A DNA stretch of 64,000 nt from Myoxocephalus aenaeus (GCA_038501785.1 JBAMJR010000272.1:416001-480000); one strand, 5' to 3'; positions 15,001 through 28,032 are shown, counted from the stretch's first letter. The notes: generated by a model from the sequence alone, not told the origin. Made by a program: numbers and translations.

Positions 15001-18000
15001 CCTCTATCGCCCCTCTACTTCTCTCTATCGCCCCTCTACTTCCCTCTATCGCCCCACTACTTCCCTCTATCGCCCCACTACTTCCCTCTATCGCCCCTCT
15101 ACTTCCCTCTATCGCCCCACTACTTCCCTCTATCGCCCCTCTACTTCCCTCTATCGCCCCACTACTTCCCTCTATTGCCCTCTACTTCCCTCTGTCGCCC
15201 CTCTACTTCCCTCTGTCGCCCCTCTACTTCCCTCTATCGCCCCTCTACTTCCCTCTATCGCCCCTCTACTTCCCTCTATCGGCCCTCTACTTCCCTCTAT
15301 CGCCCCTCTATCGGCCCTCTACTTCCCTCTACTTCCCTCTATCGGCTCTCTACTTCCCTCTATCGGCCCACGACTTCCCTCTATCGCCCCTCTAGTTCCC
15401 TCTATCGCCCCACTACTTCCCTCTATCGCCCCTCTACTTCCCTCTACTTCCCTCTACTTCCCTCTATCGCCCCTCTACTTCCCTCTACTTCCCTCTATCG
15501 CCCCTCTACTTCCCTCTATCGGCCCTCTACTTCCCTCTATCGCCCCTCTACTTCCCTCTACTTCCCTCTATCGGCCCTCTACTTCCCTCTACTTCCCTCT
15601 ATCGGCCCACTACTTCCCTCTATCGGCCCACTACTTCCCTCTATCGCCCCTCTACTTCCCTCTATCGCCCCTCTATCGCCCCTCTATCGCCCCTCTGTCG
15701 CCCCTCTACTTCCCTCTATCGCCCTCTACTTCCCTCTGTCGCCCCTCTACTTCCCTCTGTCGCCCCACTCCTTCCCTCTGTCGCCCCACTACTTCCCTCT
15801 GTCGCCCCACTACTTCCCTCTGTCGTCCTCTACTTCCCTCTATCGCCCCTCTACTTCCCTCTATCGCCCCTCTGTCGCCCCTCTACTTCCCTCTATCGCC
15901 CCTCTACTTCCCTCTATCGCCCCTCTACTTCCCTCTATCGCCCCTCTACTTCCCTCTATCGCCCCTCTGTCGCCCACTACTTCCCTCTGTCGCCCTCTAC
16001 TTCCCTCTATCGCCCCACTACTTCCCTCTATTGCCCTCTACTTCCCTCTGTCGCCCCTCTACTTCCCTCTGTCGCCCCTCTACTTCCCTCTATCGCCCCT
16101 CTACTTCCCTCTATCGCCCCTCTATCGCCCCTCTATCGCCCCTCTGTCGCCCCTCTACTTCCCTCTATCGCCCCTCTATCGCCTCTCTGTCGCCCCACTA
16201 CTTCCCTCTATCGCCCTCTACTTCCCTCTATCGCCCCTCTACTTCCCTCTATCGCCCTCTACTTCCCTCTGTCGCCCCACTACTTCCCTCTATCGCCCCT
16301 CTACTTCCCTCTATCGCCCACTACTTCCCTCTGTCGCCCCACTACTTCCCTCTATCGCCCCTCTACTTCCCTCTATCGCCCCTCTGTCGCCCCTCTACTT
16401 CCCTCTATCGGCCCTCTACTTCCCTCTACTTCCCTCTATCGCCTCTCTACTTCCCTCTATCGGCCCTCTACTTCCCTCTACTTCCCTCTATCGCCCCTCT
16501 ACTTCCCTCTACTTCCCTCTATCGCCCCTCTACTTCCCTCTATCGCCCCTCTACTTCCCTCTATCGCCCCTCTACTTCCCTCTATCGCCCCTCTACTTCC
16601 CTCTGTCGCCCTCTACTTCCCTCTATCGCCCCTCTACTTCCCTCTATCGCCCCTCTACTTCCCTCTGTCGCCCCTCTACTTCCCTCTATCGCCCCACTAC
16701 TTCCCTCTATCGCCCCACTACTTCCCTCTATCGCCCCTCTACTTCCCTCTATCGCCCCTCTACTTCCCTCTATCGCCCCTCTACTTCCCTCTGTCGCCCC
16801 TCTACTTCCCTCTATCGCCCCTCTACTTCCCTCTATCGCCCCTCTACTTCCCTCTGTCGCCCCACTACTTCCCTCTGTCGCCCCTCTACTTCCCTCTATC
16901 GCCCCACTACTTCCCTCTATCGCCCCTCTACTTCCCTCTATCGACCCTCTACTTCCCTCTATCGGCCCTCTACTTCCCTCTACTTCCCTCTATCGCCTCT
17001 CTACTTCCCTCTATCGGCCCTCTACTTCCCTCTACTTCCCTCTATCGCCCCTCTACTTCCCTCTACTTCCCTCTATCGCCCCTCTACTTCCCTCTATCGC
17101 CCCTCTACTTCCCTCTATCGCCCCTCTACTTCCCTCTATCGCCCCACTACTTCCCTCTATTGCCCTCTACTTCCCTCTGTCGCCCCTCTACTTCCCTCTG
17201 TCGCCCCTCTACTTCCCTCTATCGCCCCTCTACTTCCCTCTATCGCCCCTCTACTTCCCTCTATCGCCCCTCTATCGCCCCTCTATCGCCCCTCTGTCGC
17301 CCCTCTACTTCCCTCTATCGCCCCTCTATCGCCTCTCTGTCGCCCCACTACTTCCCTCTATCGCCCTCTACTTCCCTCTATCGCCCCTCTACTTCCCTCT
17401 ATCGCCCTCTACTTCCCTCTGTCGCCCCACTACTTCCCTCTATCGCCCCTCTACTTCCCTCTATCGCCCACTACTTCCCTCTGTCGCCCCACTACTTCCC
17501 TCTATCGCCCCACTACTTCCCTCTATCGCCCCTCTGTCGCCCCTCTACTTCCCTCTATCGCCTCTCTACTTCCCTCTATCGGCCCTCTACTTCCCTCTAC
17601 TTCCCTCTATCGCCCCTCTACTTCCCTCTACTTCCCTCTATCGCCCCTCTACTTCCCTCTATCGCCCCTCTATCGCCCCTCTACTTCCCTCTATCGCCCC
17701 TCTACTTCCCTCTATCGCCCCTCTACTTCCCTCTATCGCCCCTCTACTTCCCTCTGTCGCCCTCTACTTCCCTCTATCGCCCCTCTACTTCCCTCTATCG
17801 GCCCACGACTTCCCTCTATCGCCCCTCTAGTTCCCTCTATCGCCCCACTACTTCCCTCTATCGCCCCTCTACTTCCCTCTACTTCCCTCTACTTCCCTCT
17901 ATCGCCCCTCTACTTCCCTCTACTTCCCTCTATCGCCCCTCTACTTCCCTCTATCGGCCCTCTACTTCCCTCTATCGCCCCTCTACTTCCCTCTACTTCC

Positions 18001-21000
18001 CTCTATCGGCCCTCTACTTCCCTCTACTTCCCTCTATCGGCCCACTACTTCCCTCTATCGGCCCACTACTTCCCTCTATCGCCCCTCTACTTCCCTCTAT
18101 CGCCCCTCTATCGCCCCTCTATCGCCCCTCTGTCGCCCCTCTACTTCCCTCTATCGCCCTCTACTTCCCTCTGTCGCCCCTCTACTTCCCTCTGTCGCCC
18201 CACTCCTTCCCTCTGTCGCCCCACTACTTCCCTCTGTCGCCCCACTACTTCCCTCTGTCGTCCTCTACTTCCCTCTATCGCCCCTCTACTTCCCTCTATC
18301 GCCCCTCTGTCGCCCCTCTACTTCCCTCTATCGCCCCTCTACTTCCCTCTATCGCCCCTCTACTTCCCTCTATCGCCCCTCTGTCGCCCCTCTACTTCCC
18401 TCTATCGCCCACTACTTCCCTCTGTCGCCCTCTACTTCCCTCTATCGCCCCACTACTTCCCTCTATTGCCCTCTACTTCCCTCTGTCGCCCCTCTACTTC
18501 CCTCTGTCGCCCCTCTACTTCCCTCTATCGCCCCTCTACTTCCCTCTATCGCCCCTCTATCGCCCCTCTATCGCCCCTCTGTCGCCCCTCTACTTCCCTC
18601 TATCGCCCCTCTATCGCCTCTCTGTCGCCCCACTACTTCCCTCTATCGCCCTCTACTTCCCTCTATCGCCCCTCTACTTCCCTCTATCGCCCTCTACTTC
18701 CCTCTGTCGCCCCACTACTTCCCTCTATCGCCCCTCTACTTCCCTCTATCGCCCACTACTTCCCTCTGTCGCCCCACTACTTCCCTCTATCGCCCCTCTA
18801 CTTCCCTCTATCGCCCCTCTGTCGCCCCTCTACTTCCCTCTATCGGCCCTCTACTTCCCTCTACTTCCCTCTATCGCCTCTCTACTTCCCTCTATCGGCC
18901 CTCTACTTCCCTCTACTTCCCTCTATCGCCCCTCTACTTCCCTCTACTTCCCTCTATCGCCCCTCTACTTCCCTCTATCGCCCCTCTACTTCCCTCTATC
19001 GCCCCTCTACTTCCCTCTATCGCCCCTCTACTTCCCTCTGTCGCCCTCTACTTCCCTCTATCGCCCCTCTACTTCCCTCTATCGCCCCTCTACTTCCCTC
19101 TGTCGCCCCTCTACTTCCCTCTATCGCCCCACTACTTCCCTCTATCGCCCCACTACTTCCCTCTATCGCCCCTCTACTTCCCTCTATCGCCCCTCTACTT
19201 CCCTCTATCGCCCCTCTACTTCCCTCTGTCGCCCCTCTACTTCCCTCTATCGCCCCTCTACTTCCCTCTATCGCCCCTCTACTTCCCTCTGTCGCCCCAC
19301 TACTTCCCTCTGTCGCCCCTCTACTTCCCTCTATCGCCCCACTACTTCCCTCTATCGCCCCTCTACTTCCCTCTATCGACCCTCTACTTCCCTCTATCGG
19401 CCCTCTACTTCCCTCTACTTCCCTCTATCGCCTCTCTACTTCCCTCTATCGGCCCTCTACTTCCCTCTACTTCCCTCTATCGCCCCTCTACTTCCCTCTA
19501 CTTCCCTCTATCGCCCCTCTACTTCCCTCTATCGCCCCTCTACTTCCCTCTATCGCCCCTCTACTTCCCTCTATCGCCCCTCTACTTCCCTCTGTCGCCC
19601 TCTACTTCCCTCTATCGCCCCTCTACTTCCCTCTATCGCCCCTCTACTTCCCTCTGTCGCCCCTCTACTTCCCTCTATCGCCCCACTACTTCCCTCTATC
19701 GCCCCACTACTTCCCTCTATCGCCCCTCTACTTCCCTCTATCGCCCCTCTACTTCCCTCTATCGCCCCTCTACTTCCCTCTGTCGCCCCTCTACTTCCCT
19801 CTATCGCCCCTCTACTTCCCTCTATCGCCCCTCTACTTCCCTCTGTCGCCCCACTACTTCCCTCTGTCGCCCCTCTACTTCCCTCTATCGCCCCACTACT
19901 TCCCTCTATCGCCCCTCTACTTCCCTCTATCGACCCTCTACTTCCCTCTATCGCCCCTATACTTCCCTCTATCGCCCCACTACTTCCCTCTATCGCCCCT
20001 CTACTTCCCTCTATCGCCCCTCTACTTCCCTCTATCGCCCCTCTACTTCCCTCTATCGCCCCTCTACTTCCCTCTATCGCCCCACTACTTCCCTCTATCG
20101 CCCCTCTACTTCCCTCTATCGCCCCTCTACTTCCCTCTATCGCCCCTCTACTTCCCTCTATCGCCCCACTACTTCCCTCTGTCGCCCCACTACTTCCCTC
20201 TGTCGCCCTCTACTTCCCTCTATCGCCCCTCTACTTCCCTCTATCGCCCCACTACTTCCCTCTATCGCCCCTCTACTTCCCTTTATCGCCCCTCTACTTC
20301 CCTCTATCGCCCCTCTACTTCCCTCTATCGCCCTCTACTTCCCTCTATCGCCCCACTACTTCCCTCTATCGCCCCTCTACTTCCCTCTATCGCCCCTCTA
20401 GTTCCCTTTATCGCCCCTCTACTTCCCTCTATCGCCCCTCTACTTCCCTTTATCGCCCCTCTACTTCCCTCTATCGCCCCTCTACTTCCCTCTATCGCCC
20501 CACTACTTCCCTCTATCGCCCCTCTACTTCCCTCTATCGCCCCTCTACTTCCCTCTATCGCCCCTCTACTTCCCTCTATCGCCCCACTACTTCCCTCTGT
20601 CGCCCCACTACTTCCCTCTGTCGCCCTCTACTTCCCTCTATCGCCCCTCTACTTCCCTCTATCGCCCCACTACTTCCCTCTATCGCCCCTCTACTTCCCT
20701 TTATCGCCCCTCTACTTCCCTTTATCGCCCCTCTACTTCCCTCTATCGCCCCTCTACTTCCCTCTATCGCCCTCTACTTCCCTCTATCGCCCCACTACTT
20801 CCCTCTATCGCCCCTCTACTTCCCTCTATCGCCCCTCTAGTTCCCTTTATCGCCCCTCTACTTCCCTCTATCGCCCCTCTACTTCCCTTTATCGCCCCTC
20901 TACTTCCCTCTATCGCCCCTCTACTTCCCTTTATCGCCCCTCTACTTCCCTCTATCGCCCCTCTACTTCCCTCTATCGCCCTCTACTTCCCTCTATCGCC

Positions 21001-24000
21001 CCACTACTTCCCTCTATCGCCCCTCTACTTCCCTCTGTCGCCCCTCTACTTCCCTCTGTCGCCCCTCTAGTTCCCTCTATCGCCCCACTACTTCCCTCTG
21101 TCGCCCCACTACTTCCCTCTGTCGCCCCTCTACTTCCCTCTATCGCCCCACTACTTCCCTCTGTCGCCCCACTACTTCCCTCTGTCGCCCTCTACTTCCC
21201 TCTATCGCCCCACTACTTCCCTCTATCGCCCCTCTACTTCCCTCTATCGCCCCTCTACTTCCCTCTATCGCCCCTCTACTTCCCTCTATCGCCCCACTAC
21301 TTCCCTCTATCGCCCCACTACTTCCCTCTGTCGCCCTCTACTTCCCTCTATCGCCCCTCTACTTCCCTCTATCGCCCCTCTACTTCCCTCTATCGCCCCA
21401 CTACTTCCCTCTATCGCCCCACTACTTCCCTCTGTCGCCCCACTACTTCCCTCTGTCGCCCTCTACTTCTCTCTATCGCCCCTCTACTTCTCTCTATCGC
21501 CCCTCTACTTCCCTCTATCGCCCCACTACTTCCCTCTATCGCCCCACTACTTCCCTCTATCGCCCCTCTACTTCCCTCTATCGCCCCTCTACTTCCCTCT
21601 ATCGCCCCTCTACTTCCCTCTATCGCCCCACTACTTCCCTCTATCGCCCCACTACTTCCCTCTGTCGCCCTCTACTTCTCTCTATCGCCCCTCTACTTCC
21701 CTCTATCGCCCCACTACTTCCCTCTATCGCCCCTCTACTTCTCTCTATCGCCCCTCTACTTCCCTCTATCGCCCCACTACTTCCCTCTATCGCCCCACTA
21801 CTTCCCTCTATCGCCCCTCTACTTCCCTCTATCGCCCCACTACTTCCCTCTATCGCCCCTCTACTTCCCTCTATCGCCCCACTACTTCCCTCTATTGCCC
21901 TCTACTTCCCTCTGTCGCCCCTCTACTTCCCTCTGTCGCCCCTCTACTTCCCTCTATCGCCCCTCTACTTCCCTCTATCGCCCCTCTACTTCCCTCTATC
22001 GCCCCTCTGTCGCCCCTCTATCGCCCCTCTGTCGCCCCTCTACTTCCCTCTATCGCCCCTCTATCGCCTCTCTGTCGCCCCACTACTTCCCTCTATCGCC
22101 CTCTACTTCCCTCTATCGCCCCTCTACTTCCCTCTATCGCCCTCTACTTCCCTCTGTCGCCCCACTACTTCCCTCTATCGCCCCTCTACTTCCCTCTATC
22201 GCCCACTACTTCCCTCTGTCGCCCCACTACTTCCCTCTATCGCCCCACTACTTCCCTCTATCGCCCCTCTGTCGCCCCTCTACTTCCCTCTATCGCCTCT
22301 CTACTTCCCTCTATCGGCCCTCTACTTCCCTCTACTTCCCTCTATCGCCCCTCTACTTCCCTCTACTTCCCTCTATCGCCCCTCTACTTCCCTCTATCGC
22401 CCCTCTATCGCCCCTCTACTTCCCTCTATCGCCCCTCTACTTCCCTCTATCGCCCCTCTACTTCCCTCTATCGCCCCTCTACTTCCCTCTGTCGCCCTCT
22501 ACTTCCCTCTATCGCCCCTCTACTTCCCTCTATCGCCCCTCTACTTCCCTCTGTCGCCCCACTACTTCCCTCTATCGCCCCACTACTTCCCTCTATCGCC
22601 CCTCTACTTCCCTCTATCGCCCCTCTACTTCCCTCTATCGCCCCTCTACTTCCCTCTGTCGCCCCTCTACTTCCCTCTGTCGCCCCTCTACTTCCCTCTA
22701 TCGCCCCTCTACTTCCCTCTGTCGCCCCACTACTTCCCTCTGTCGCCCCTCTACTTCCCTCTATCGCCCCACTACTTCCCTCTATCGCCCCTCTACTTCC
22801 CTCTATCGCCCCTCTACTTCCCTCTATCGCCCCTCTACTTCCCTCTATCGCCCCACTACTTCCCTCTATCGCCCCTCTACTTCCCTCTATCGCCCCTCTA
22901 CTTCCCTCTATCGCCCCTCTACTTCCCTCTATCGCCCCACTACTTCCCTCTATCGCCCCACTACTTCCCTCTATCGCCCATCTACTTCCCTCTATCGCCC
23001 CTCTACTTCCCTCTATCGCCCCTCTACTTCCCTCTATCGCCCCTCTACTTCCCTCTATCGCCCCTCTACTTCCCTCTATCGCCCCTCTACTTCCCTCTAT
23101 CGCCCCTCTACTTCCCTCTATCGCCCCTCTACTTCCCTCTATCGCCCCTCTACTTCCCTCTATCGCCCCTCTACTTCCCTCTATCGCCCCTCTACTTCCC
23201 TCTATCGCCCCACTACTTCCCTCTATCGTCCCACTACTTCCCTCTGTCGCCCTCTACTTCCCTCTATCGCCCCTCTACTTCCCTCTATCGCCCCACTACT
23301 TCCCTCTATCGCCCCTCTACTTCCCTTTATCGCCCCTCTACTTCCCTCTATCGCCCCTCTACTTCCCTCTATCGCCCCTCTACTTCCCTCTATCGCCCCT
23401 CTACTTCCCTCTATCGCCCCTCTACTTCCCTCTATCGCCCCACTACTTCCCTCTATCGCCCCTCTACTTCCCTCTATCGCCCCACTACTTCCCTCTATCG
23501 CCCCACTACTTCCCTCTATCGCCCCACTACTTCCCTCTGTCGCCCCACTACTTCCCTCTGTCGCCCCTCTACTTCCCTCTATCGCCCCACTACTTCCCTC
23601 TGTCGCCCCACTACTTCCCTCTGTCGCCCTCTACTTCCCTCTATCGCCCCTCTACTTCCCTCTATCGCCCCACTACTTCCCTCTATCGCCCCTCTACTTC
23701 CCTCTATCGCCCCTCTACTTCCCTCTATCGCCCCACTACTTCCCTCTGTCGCCCCACTACTTCCCTCTGTCGCCCTCTACTTCCCTCTATCGCCCCACTA
23801 CTTCCCTCTATCGCCCCTCTACTTCCCTCTATCGCCCCTCTACTTCCCTCTATCGCCCCTCTACTTCCCTCTATCGCCCCTCTACTTCCCTCTATCGCCC
23901 CACTACTTCCCTCTATCGCCCCACTACTTCCCTCTGTCGCCCTCTACTTCTCTCTATCGCCCCTCTACTTCTCTCTATCGCCCCTCTACTTCCCTCTACT

Positions 24001-25912
24001 TCCCTCTACTTCCCTCTATCGCCTCTCTACTTCCCTCTATCGGCCCTCTACTTCCCTCTACTTCCCTCTATCGCCCCTCTACTTCCCTCTACTTCCCTCT
24101 ATCGCCCCTCTACTTCCCTCTATCGCCCCTCTACTTCCCTCTACTTCCCTCTATCGCCCCTCTACTTCCCTCTATCGCCCCTCTACTTCCCTCTGTCGCC
24201 CCACTACTTCCCTCTGTCGCCCCTCTACTTCCCTCTATCGCCCCACTACTTCCCTCTATCGCCCCTCTACTTCCCTCTATCGCCCCTCTACTTCCCTCTA
24301 TCGCCCCTCTACTTCCCTCTATCGCCCCACTACTTCCCTCTATCGCCCCACTACTTCCCTCTATCGCCCCTCTACTTCCCTCTATCGCCCCTCTACTTCC
24401 CTCTATCGCGCCTCTACTTCCCTCTATCGCCCCACTACTTCCCTCTATCGCCCCTCTACTTCCCTCTATCGCCCCTCTACTTCCCTCTATCGCCCCTCTA
24501 CTTCCCTCTATCGCCCCTCTACTTCCCTCTATCGCCCCTCTACTTCCCTCTATCGCCCCTCTACTTCCCTCTATCGCCCCTCTACTTCCCTCTATCGCCC
24601 CTCTACTTCCCTCTATCGCCCCACTACTTCCCTCTATCGCCCCACTACTTCCCTCTGTCGCCCTCTACTTCCCTCTATCGCCCCTCTACTTCCCTCTATC
24701 GCCCCACTACTTCCCTCTATCGCCCCTCTACTTCCCTTTATCGCCCCTCTACTTCCCTCTATCGCCCCTCTACTTCCCTCTATCGCCCCTCTACTTCCCT
24801 CTATCGCCCTCTACTTCCCTCTATCGCCCCACTACTTCCCTCTATCGCCCCTCTACTTCCCTCTATCGCCCCTCTACTTCCCTCTATCGCCCCACTACTT
24901 CCCTCTATCGCCCCACTACTTCCCTCTATCGCCCCACTACTTCCCTCTGTCGCCCCACTACTTCCCTCTGTCGCCCCTGTACTTCCCTCTATCGCCCCAC
25001 TACTTCCCTCTGTCGCCCCACTACTTCCCTCTGTCGCCCTCTACTTCCCTCTATCGCCCCACTACTTCCCTCTATCGCCCCTCTACTTCCCTCTATCGCC
25101 CCTCTACTTCCCTCTATCGCCCCTCTACTTCCCTCTATCGCCCCACTACTTCCCTCTGTCGCCCCACTACTTCCCTCTGTCGCCCTCTACTTCCCTCTAT
25201 CGCCCCACTACTTCCCTCTATCGCCCCTCTACTTCCCTCTATCGCCCCTCTACTTCCCTCTATCGCCCCTCTACTTCCCTCTATCGCCCCTCTACTTCCC
25301 TCTATCGCCCCACTACTTCCCTCTGTCGCCCTCTACTTCCCTCTATCGCCCCTCTACTTCCCTCTATCGCCCCTCTACTTCCCTCTATCGCCCCACTACT
25401 TCCCTCTATCGCCCCACTACTTCCCTCTGTCGCCCTCTACTTCTCTCTATCGCCCCTCTACTTCTCTCTATCGCCCCTCTACTTCCCTCTATCGCCCCTC
25501 TACTTCCCTCTATCGCCCCACTACTTCCCTCTATCGCCCCACTACTTCCCTCTATCGCCCCTCTACTTCCCTCTATCGCCCCTCTACTTCCCTCTATCGC
25601 CCCTCTACTTCCCTCTATCGCCCCACTACTTCCCTCTATCGCCCCACTACTTCCCTCTGTCGCCCTCTACTTCTCTCTATCGCCCCTCTACTTCTCTCTA
25701 TCGCCCCTCTACTTCCCTCTACTTCCCTCTACTTCCCTCTATCGCCCCACTACTTCCCTCTATCGCCCCACTACTTCCCTCTATCGCCCCTCTACTTCCC
25801 TCTATCGCCCCTCTACTTCCCTCTATCGCCCCACTACTTCCCTCTATCGCCCCACTACTTCCCTCTATCGCCCCTCTAGTTCCCTCTATCGGCCACTACT
25901 TCCCTCCCCGGT
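1..25912. repeat. Giant two-module (10+11 bp) pyrimidine-rich satellite
   Basis: The stretch is uninterrupted tandem repeat from the left edge. The usual unit is 21 bp with core ACTTCCCTCTATCGCCCC. It is built of module A (ACTTCCCTCT, 10 bp) and module B (ATCGCCCCTCT or GTCGCCCCTCT, 11 bp). Lone A or lone B modules occur often, as do B variants ending CACT, missing one C, or carrying CGG. Roughly 1,200 units fit the length (estimate). The plus strand is nearly all pyrimidine, with one CpG per B module. No plus-strand frame of the unit contains a stop, so very long open frames arise. These are not genes: they start at TTG, cycle through three frame-shifted heptads, and stop only where ACTTCC has mutated to AGTTCC. 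The array continues beyond the left edge. Confidence 0.97.
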
Positions 25913-25990
25913 CATGGAAAACCTGGAAAAGTCATGGAATGTTAAAATGGTCATTTCCAGGCCTGGAAAAGTCCTTGAAAAAAATCCCAA
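25905..25990. repeat. Dispersed 'TGGAAAAGTCATGGA' repeat fragment with palindrome
   Basis: At the right border of the satellite are repeated TGGAAAAGTC-type words, and at 25954-25969 a perfect 16-bp palindrome, TTTCCAGGCCTGGAAA. From memory, this word family is common as a dispersed repeat in fish and other vertebrate genomes. I cannot assign it to a named element. Confidence 0.4.
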
Positions 25991-26330
25991 AGTTTAGTAA
26001 AAGTCATGTAAATGTGTTATATTCATGTGTTCATGACGTTCATTTACGCTGAGTTTGAAATAATGAATATGCTTTTAAAAGAAAGACTCAAAATATAAGC
26101 AGGCATACATACAGGCATCTATATAAATGTTTATTCTTTTAATCAAACTATTGTCTCATTCATTTGAGTCATTTAAGGTTTACTGTATGCTTTGTATTCT
26201 CATTGTTAGTTTAAATACTACATTTACTCACTTTTTCATGTTTACACCCAGATTTCACTAAATGTTTGTAATGGACATTTGGTTTAAAGTCATGAACCCG
26301 CTGGTCAGGATGGTGATGACCCTGCAGTAC
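25991..26330. other. AT-rich noncoding sequence downstream of lhfpl3-like exon 2
   Basis: AT-rich unique sequence. I looked on the minus strand for a short final LHFPL3 exon (acceptor plus about 10 codons) and did not find one. If exon 2 were not spliced at its donor, the frame would run seven more codons past the donor and stop near 26305. Confidence 0.5.
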
Positions 26331-26567
26331 CTTTGCCCTCCACCTGGAAGTCCTCGGGCAGCAGCTTGTCCTGCCGGCTGCCCAGGCTGAAGGCCAGGAA
26401 GGACAGCACCAGGGAGTCCATGATGCTGATGAGGGCCAGGATGTAGGCCCAGCGCACCGTGCAGTTCCCCAGCGTGTACTTGTCCGTCCGCTGGCCGCAC
26501 ATCCGCTTCACCTCCTCAGAGTCCCAGCCGTCAGGGTAGATCATGCAGCCGATCACCATGCAGGTAC
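26331..26567 (-). CDS. lhfpl3: LHFPL3-like tetraspan protein, exon 2
   Basis: Second coding exon of a four-pass membrane protein of the LHFPL family. A pyrimidine/C-rich acceptor ending CAG precedes 26567 and a GTACTG donor follows 26331; both boundaries are phase 1. Joined to exon 1, the split codon and following residues align without gaps to the family's third membrane segment (Q-L-A-S-S-T-C-M-V-I-G-C-M). The exon then encodes the loop PDGWDSEEVKRMCGQ, with its conserved cysteine, and the fourth membrane segment (WAYILALISIMDSLVLSFLA), ending in a short acidic cytoplasmic tail. The EVKRMCG and DKYTLG words are closer to LHFPL3 than to LHFPL4 as I remember them. The product is probably a plasma-membrane protein; related LHFPL proteins act as auxiliary subunits of receptors or channels. 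The last exon is not seen. Confidence 0.9.
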
Positions 26568-26864
26568 CTGAGGGGGGGAGGGGTCACAGGGTGAGAGGGT
26601 GAGAGGATGAGGGGTCAGAGGTCACAGGATGAGGGGTCAGACCTCCACTTGGCCGGGAGCGTCTGCACGTTGAGAATCATAATGATAGAAATATAACTCA
26701 CAACTCATCTTTTGTAGTCAGCACTTTCACTTTTACTTTTAGTACTTTCTTACATTTACTTCAAAATGTTTTCAATTGTAGGTAAAGCATCTCAATACTA
26801 GATGGCAACATGCTAACTGCTGGTAACACACTCCTCTAGTGCAGCAACAAGACGGAGAGGAGTC

Positions 26865-26892
26865 CACACACACACACACACACACACACACA
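26865..26892. repeat. (CA)n microsatellite
   Basis: Uninterrupted CA dinucleotides inside intron 1 of the lhfpl3-like gene. A second CA-rich, CTCT-rich patch follows at about 26970-27000. Confidence 0.95.
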
Positions 26893-27346
26893 TTCTCTCT
26901 CTCACACACTCGTGTTCATTATTAACCTCATGTGAACTATCCGGTGATGAAGTGAAACGTGAGAACACAAACACACACTTTCTCTCTCACACACACTCAC
27001 TTTCTCCTCCTCAAAGCTCGTGTTCACTTTCTCGGGTCTCTACTTTATTTAAATATGGAAGAAGTTAATGTGACACCACCTGCAGTGTGGTTATCTTTAC
27101 ATTTCCCCTCCAGGCATGGAAATATGAAATAATATTTACATGAATATAATCCACTGGCTATTGAGAGCTAACTTTAGGGAATAACATATTTTAAACTTAT
27201 TTTCCTTTACTGTCCCTTCACCGCCTCTGAAAAGAGAGAAAGGTTTAGATGCTCCTGAACCGTCGTACCTTTAAAAACTAATTACTTTATGAAGGTTCTG
27301 TGATCGAAGCCCAAAGTAAACCTTTCAGACCGACCAGAGGCCAGGA

Positions 27347-27347
<1 letters not shown>

Positions 27348-27380
<33 letters not shown>
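27348..27380. repeat. (CA)n microsatellite
   Basis: Pure CA tract in the lhfpl3-like intron 1. It explains the short CVCVCV/HTHTHT reading frames around it. Confidence 0.95.
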
Positions 27381-27383
<3 letters not shown>

Positions 27384-27569
27384 CTGAGCGGCAGGTGGGA
27401 GATGAGGAAGAGGAGAGGAAGAGGAGAAGAGAAAGTGCCTTCACTGCATCGTTCACCAGCGGCTTCATGTTTCACAGCTCGTGTTTCCTTCTGTTCAACG
27501 ACTGATGGAGCCGAGTCTTCTCTTGTATTTCTATATGCATCCTGAACCTACCTGTTAAAATATATCTTT

Positions 27570-27610
27570 TTATATATATATATATACACACACACCACCC
27601 CCCCCCCCCA
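27570..27610. repeat. Compound (TA)n-(CA)n-poly(C) tract
   Basis: TA repeats run into CA repeats and then an interrupted run of C, all within intron 1. Such compound tracts are length-variable and prone to assembly error. Confidence 0.9.
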
Positions 27611-28032
27611 AAGGGCCCATGTGGTGGCAGATGTTGTTTTCTTTACTTTGAGGTGGAAAGTAACAGAGTTCATTGACTAAAGTTCTTTCAAGCTTTCAAA
27701 GTGAAATATTGTATTTCTATAACAACATTAACTGGAGGCTCAAATTACCTTTTACTTCTCGGATGTGGATTTTAAACCACTGTTTTAAAATGTAATAACT
27801 ACGTGAAGCTGCATCAGGGTCTCAGAAGGAGTTTCCTGACTATTTAAGTGGTGAAGTCATTCAGGATTAGTTTCTATGGTAAAGAGCTAAATACATCGTT
27901 CATGTTGAATTCAGGCACTTGATGTGTCTGTGACCCTCGGGGTAAAGTAGGCGTAAGGTCACGTGTTGCGTAAACTACTGAGACGTGATTATATGATTCC
28001 ATAATGGTATTGGGTCGTGACCCGCCGCTCAC

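Larger units (their letters stand above)
26568..28032 (-). other. lhfpl3: lhfpl3-like intron 1
   Basis: A 1,465-bp phase-1 intron bounded by GTGAGC at the 5' end (28032) and a CAG acceptor at 26568. It holds a G-rich run of GGGTGAGAGG-type words (about 26572-26645), two CA microsatellites and a TA/CA/poly-C tract. I see no other exon in it. Confidence 0.85.

Noticed and set aside
1..25912. Telomeric or classical centromeric repeat
   Set aside because: The unit is not TTAGGG-like and contains no centromere-protein box that I recognise. Chromosome position cannot be read from it.
4989..26052. Open frames of 599-4329 codons across the satellite
   Set aside because: They begin at TTG and consist of frame-shifted satellite heptads. 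The longest ends only because it runs into unique sequence. Nothing supports translation.
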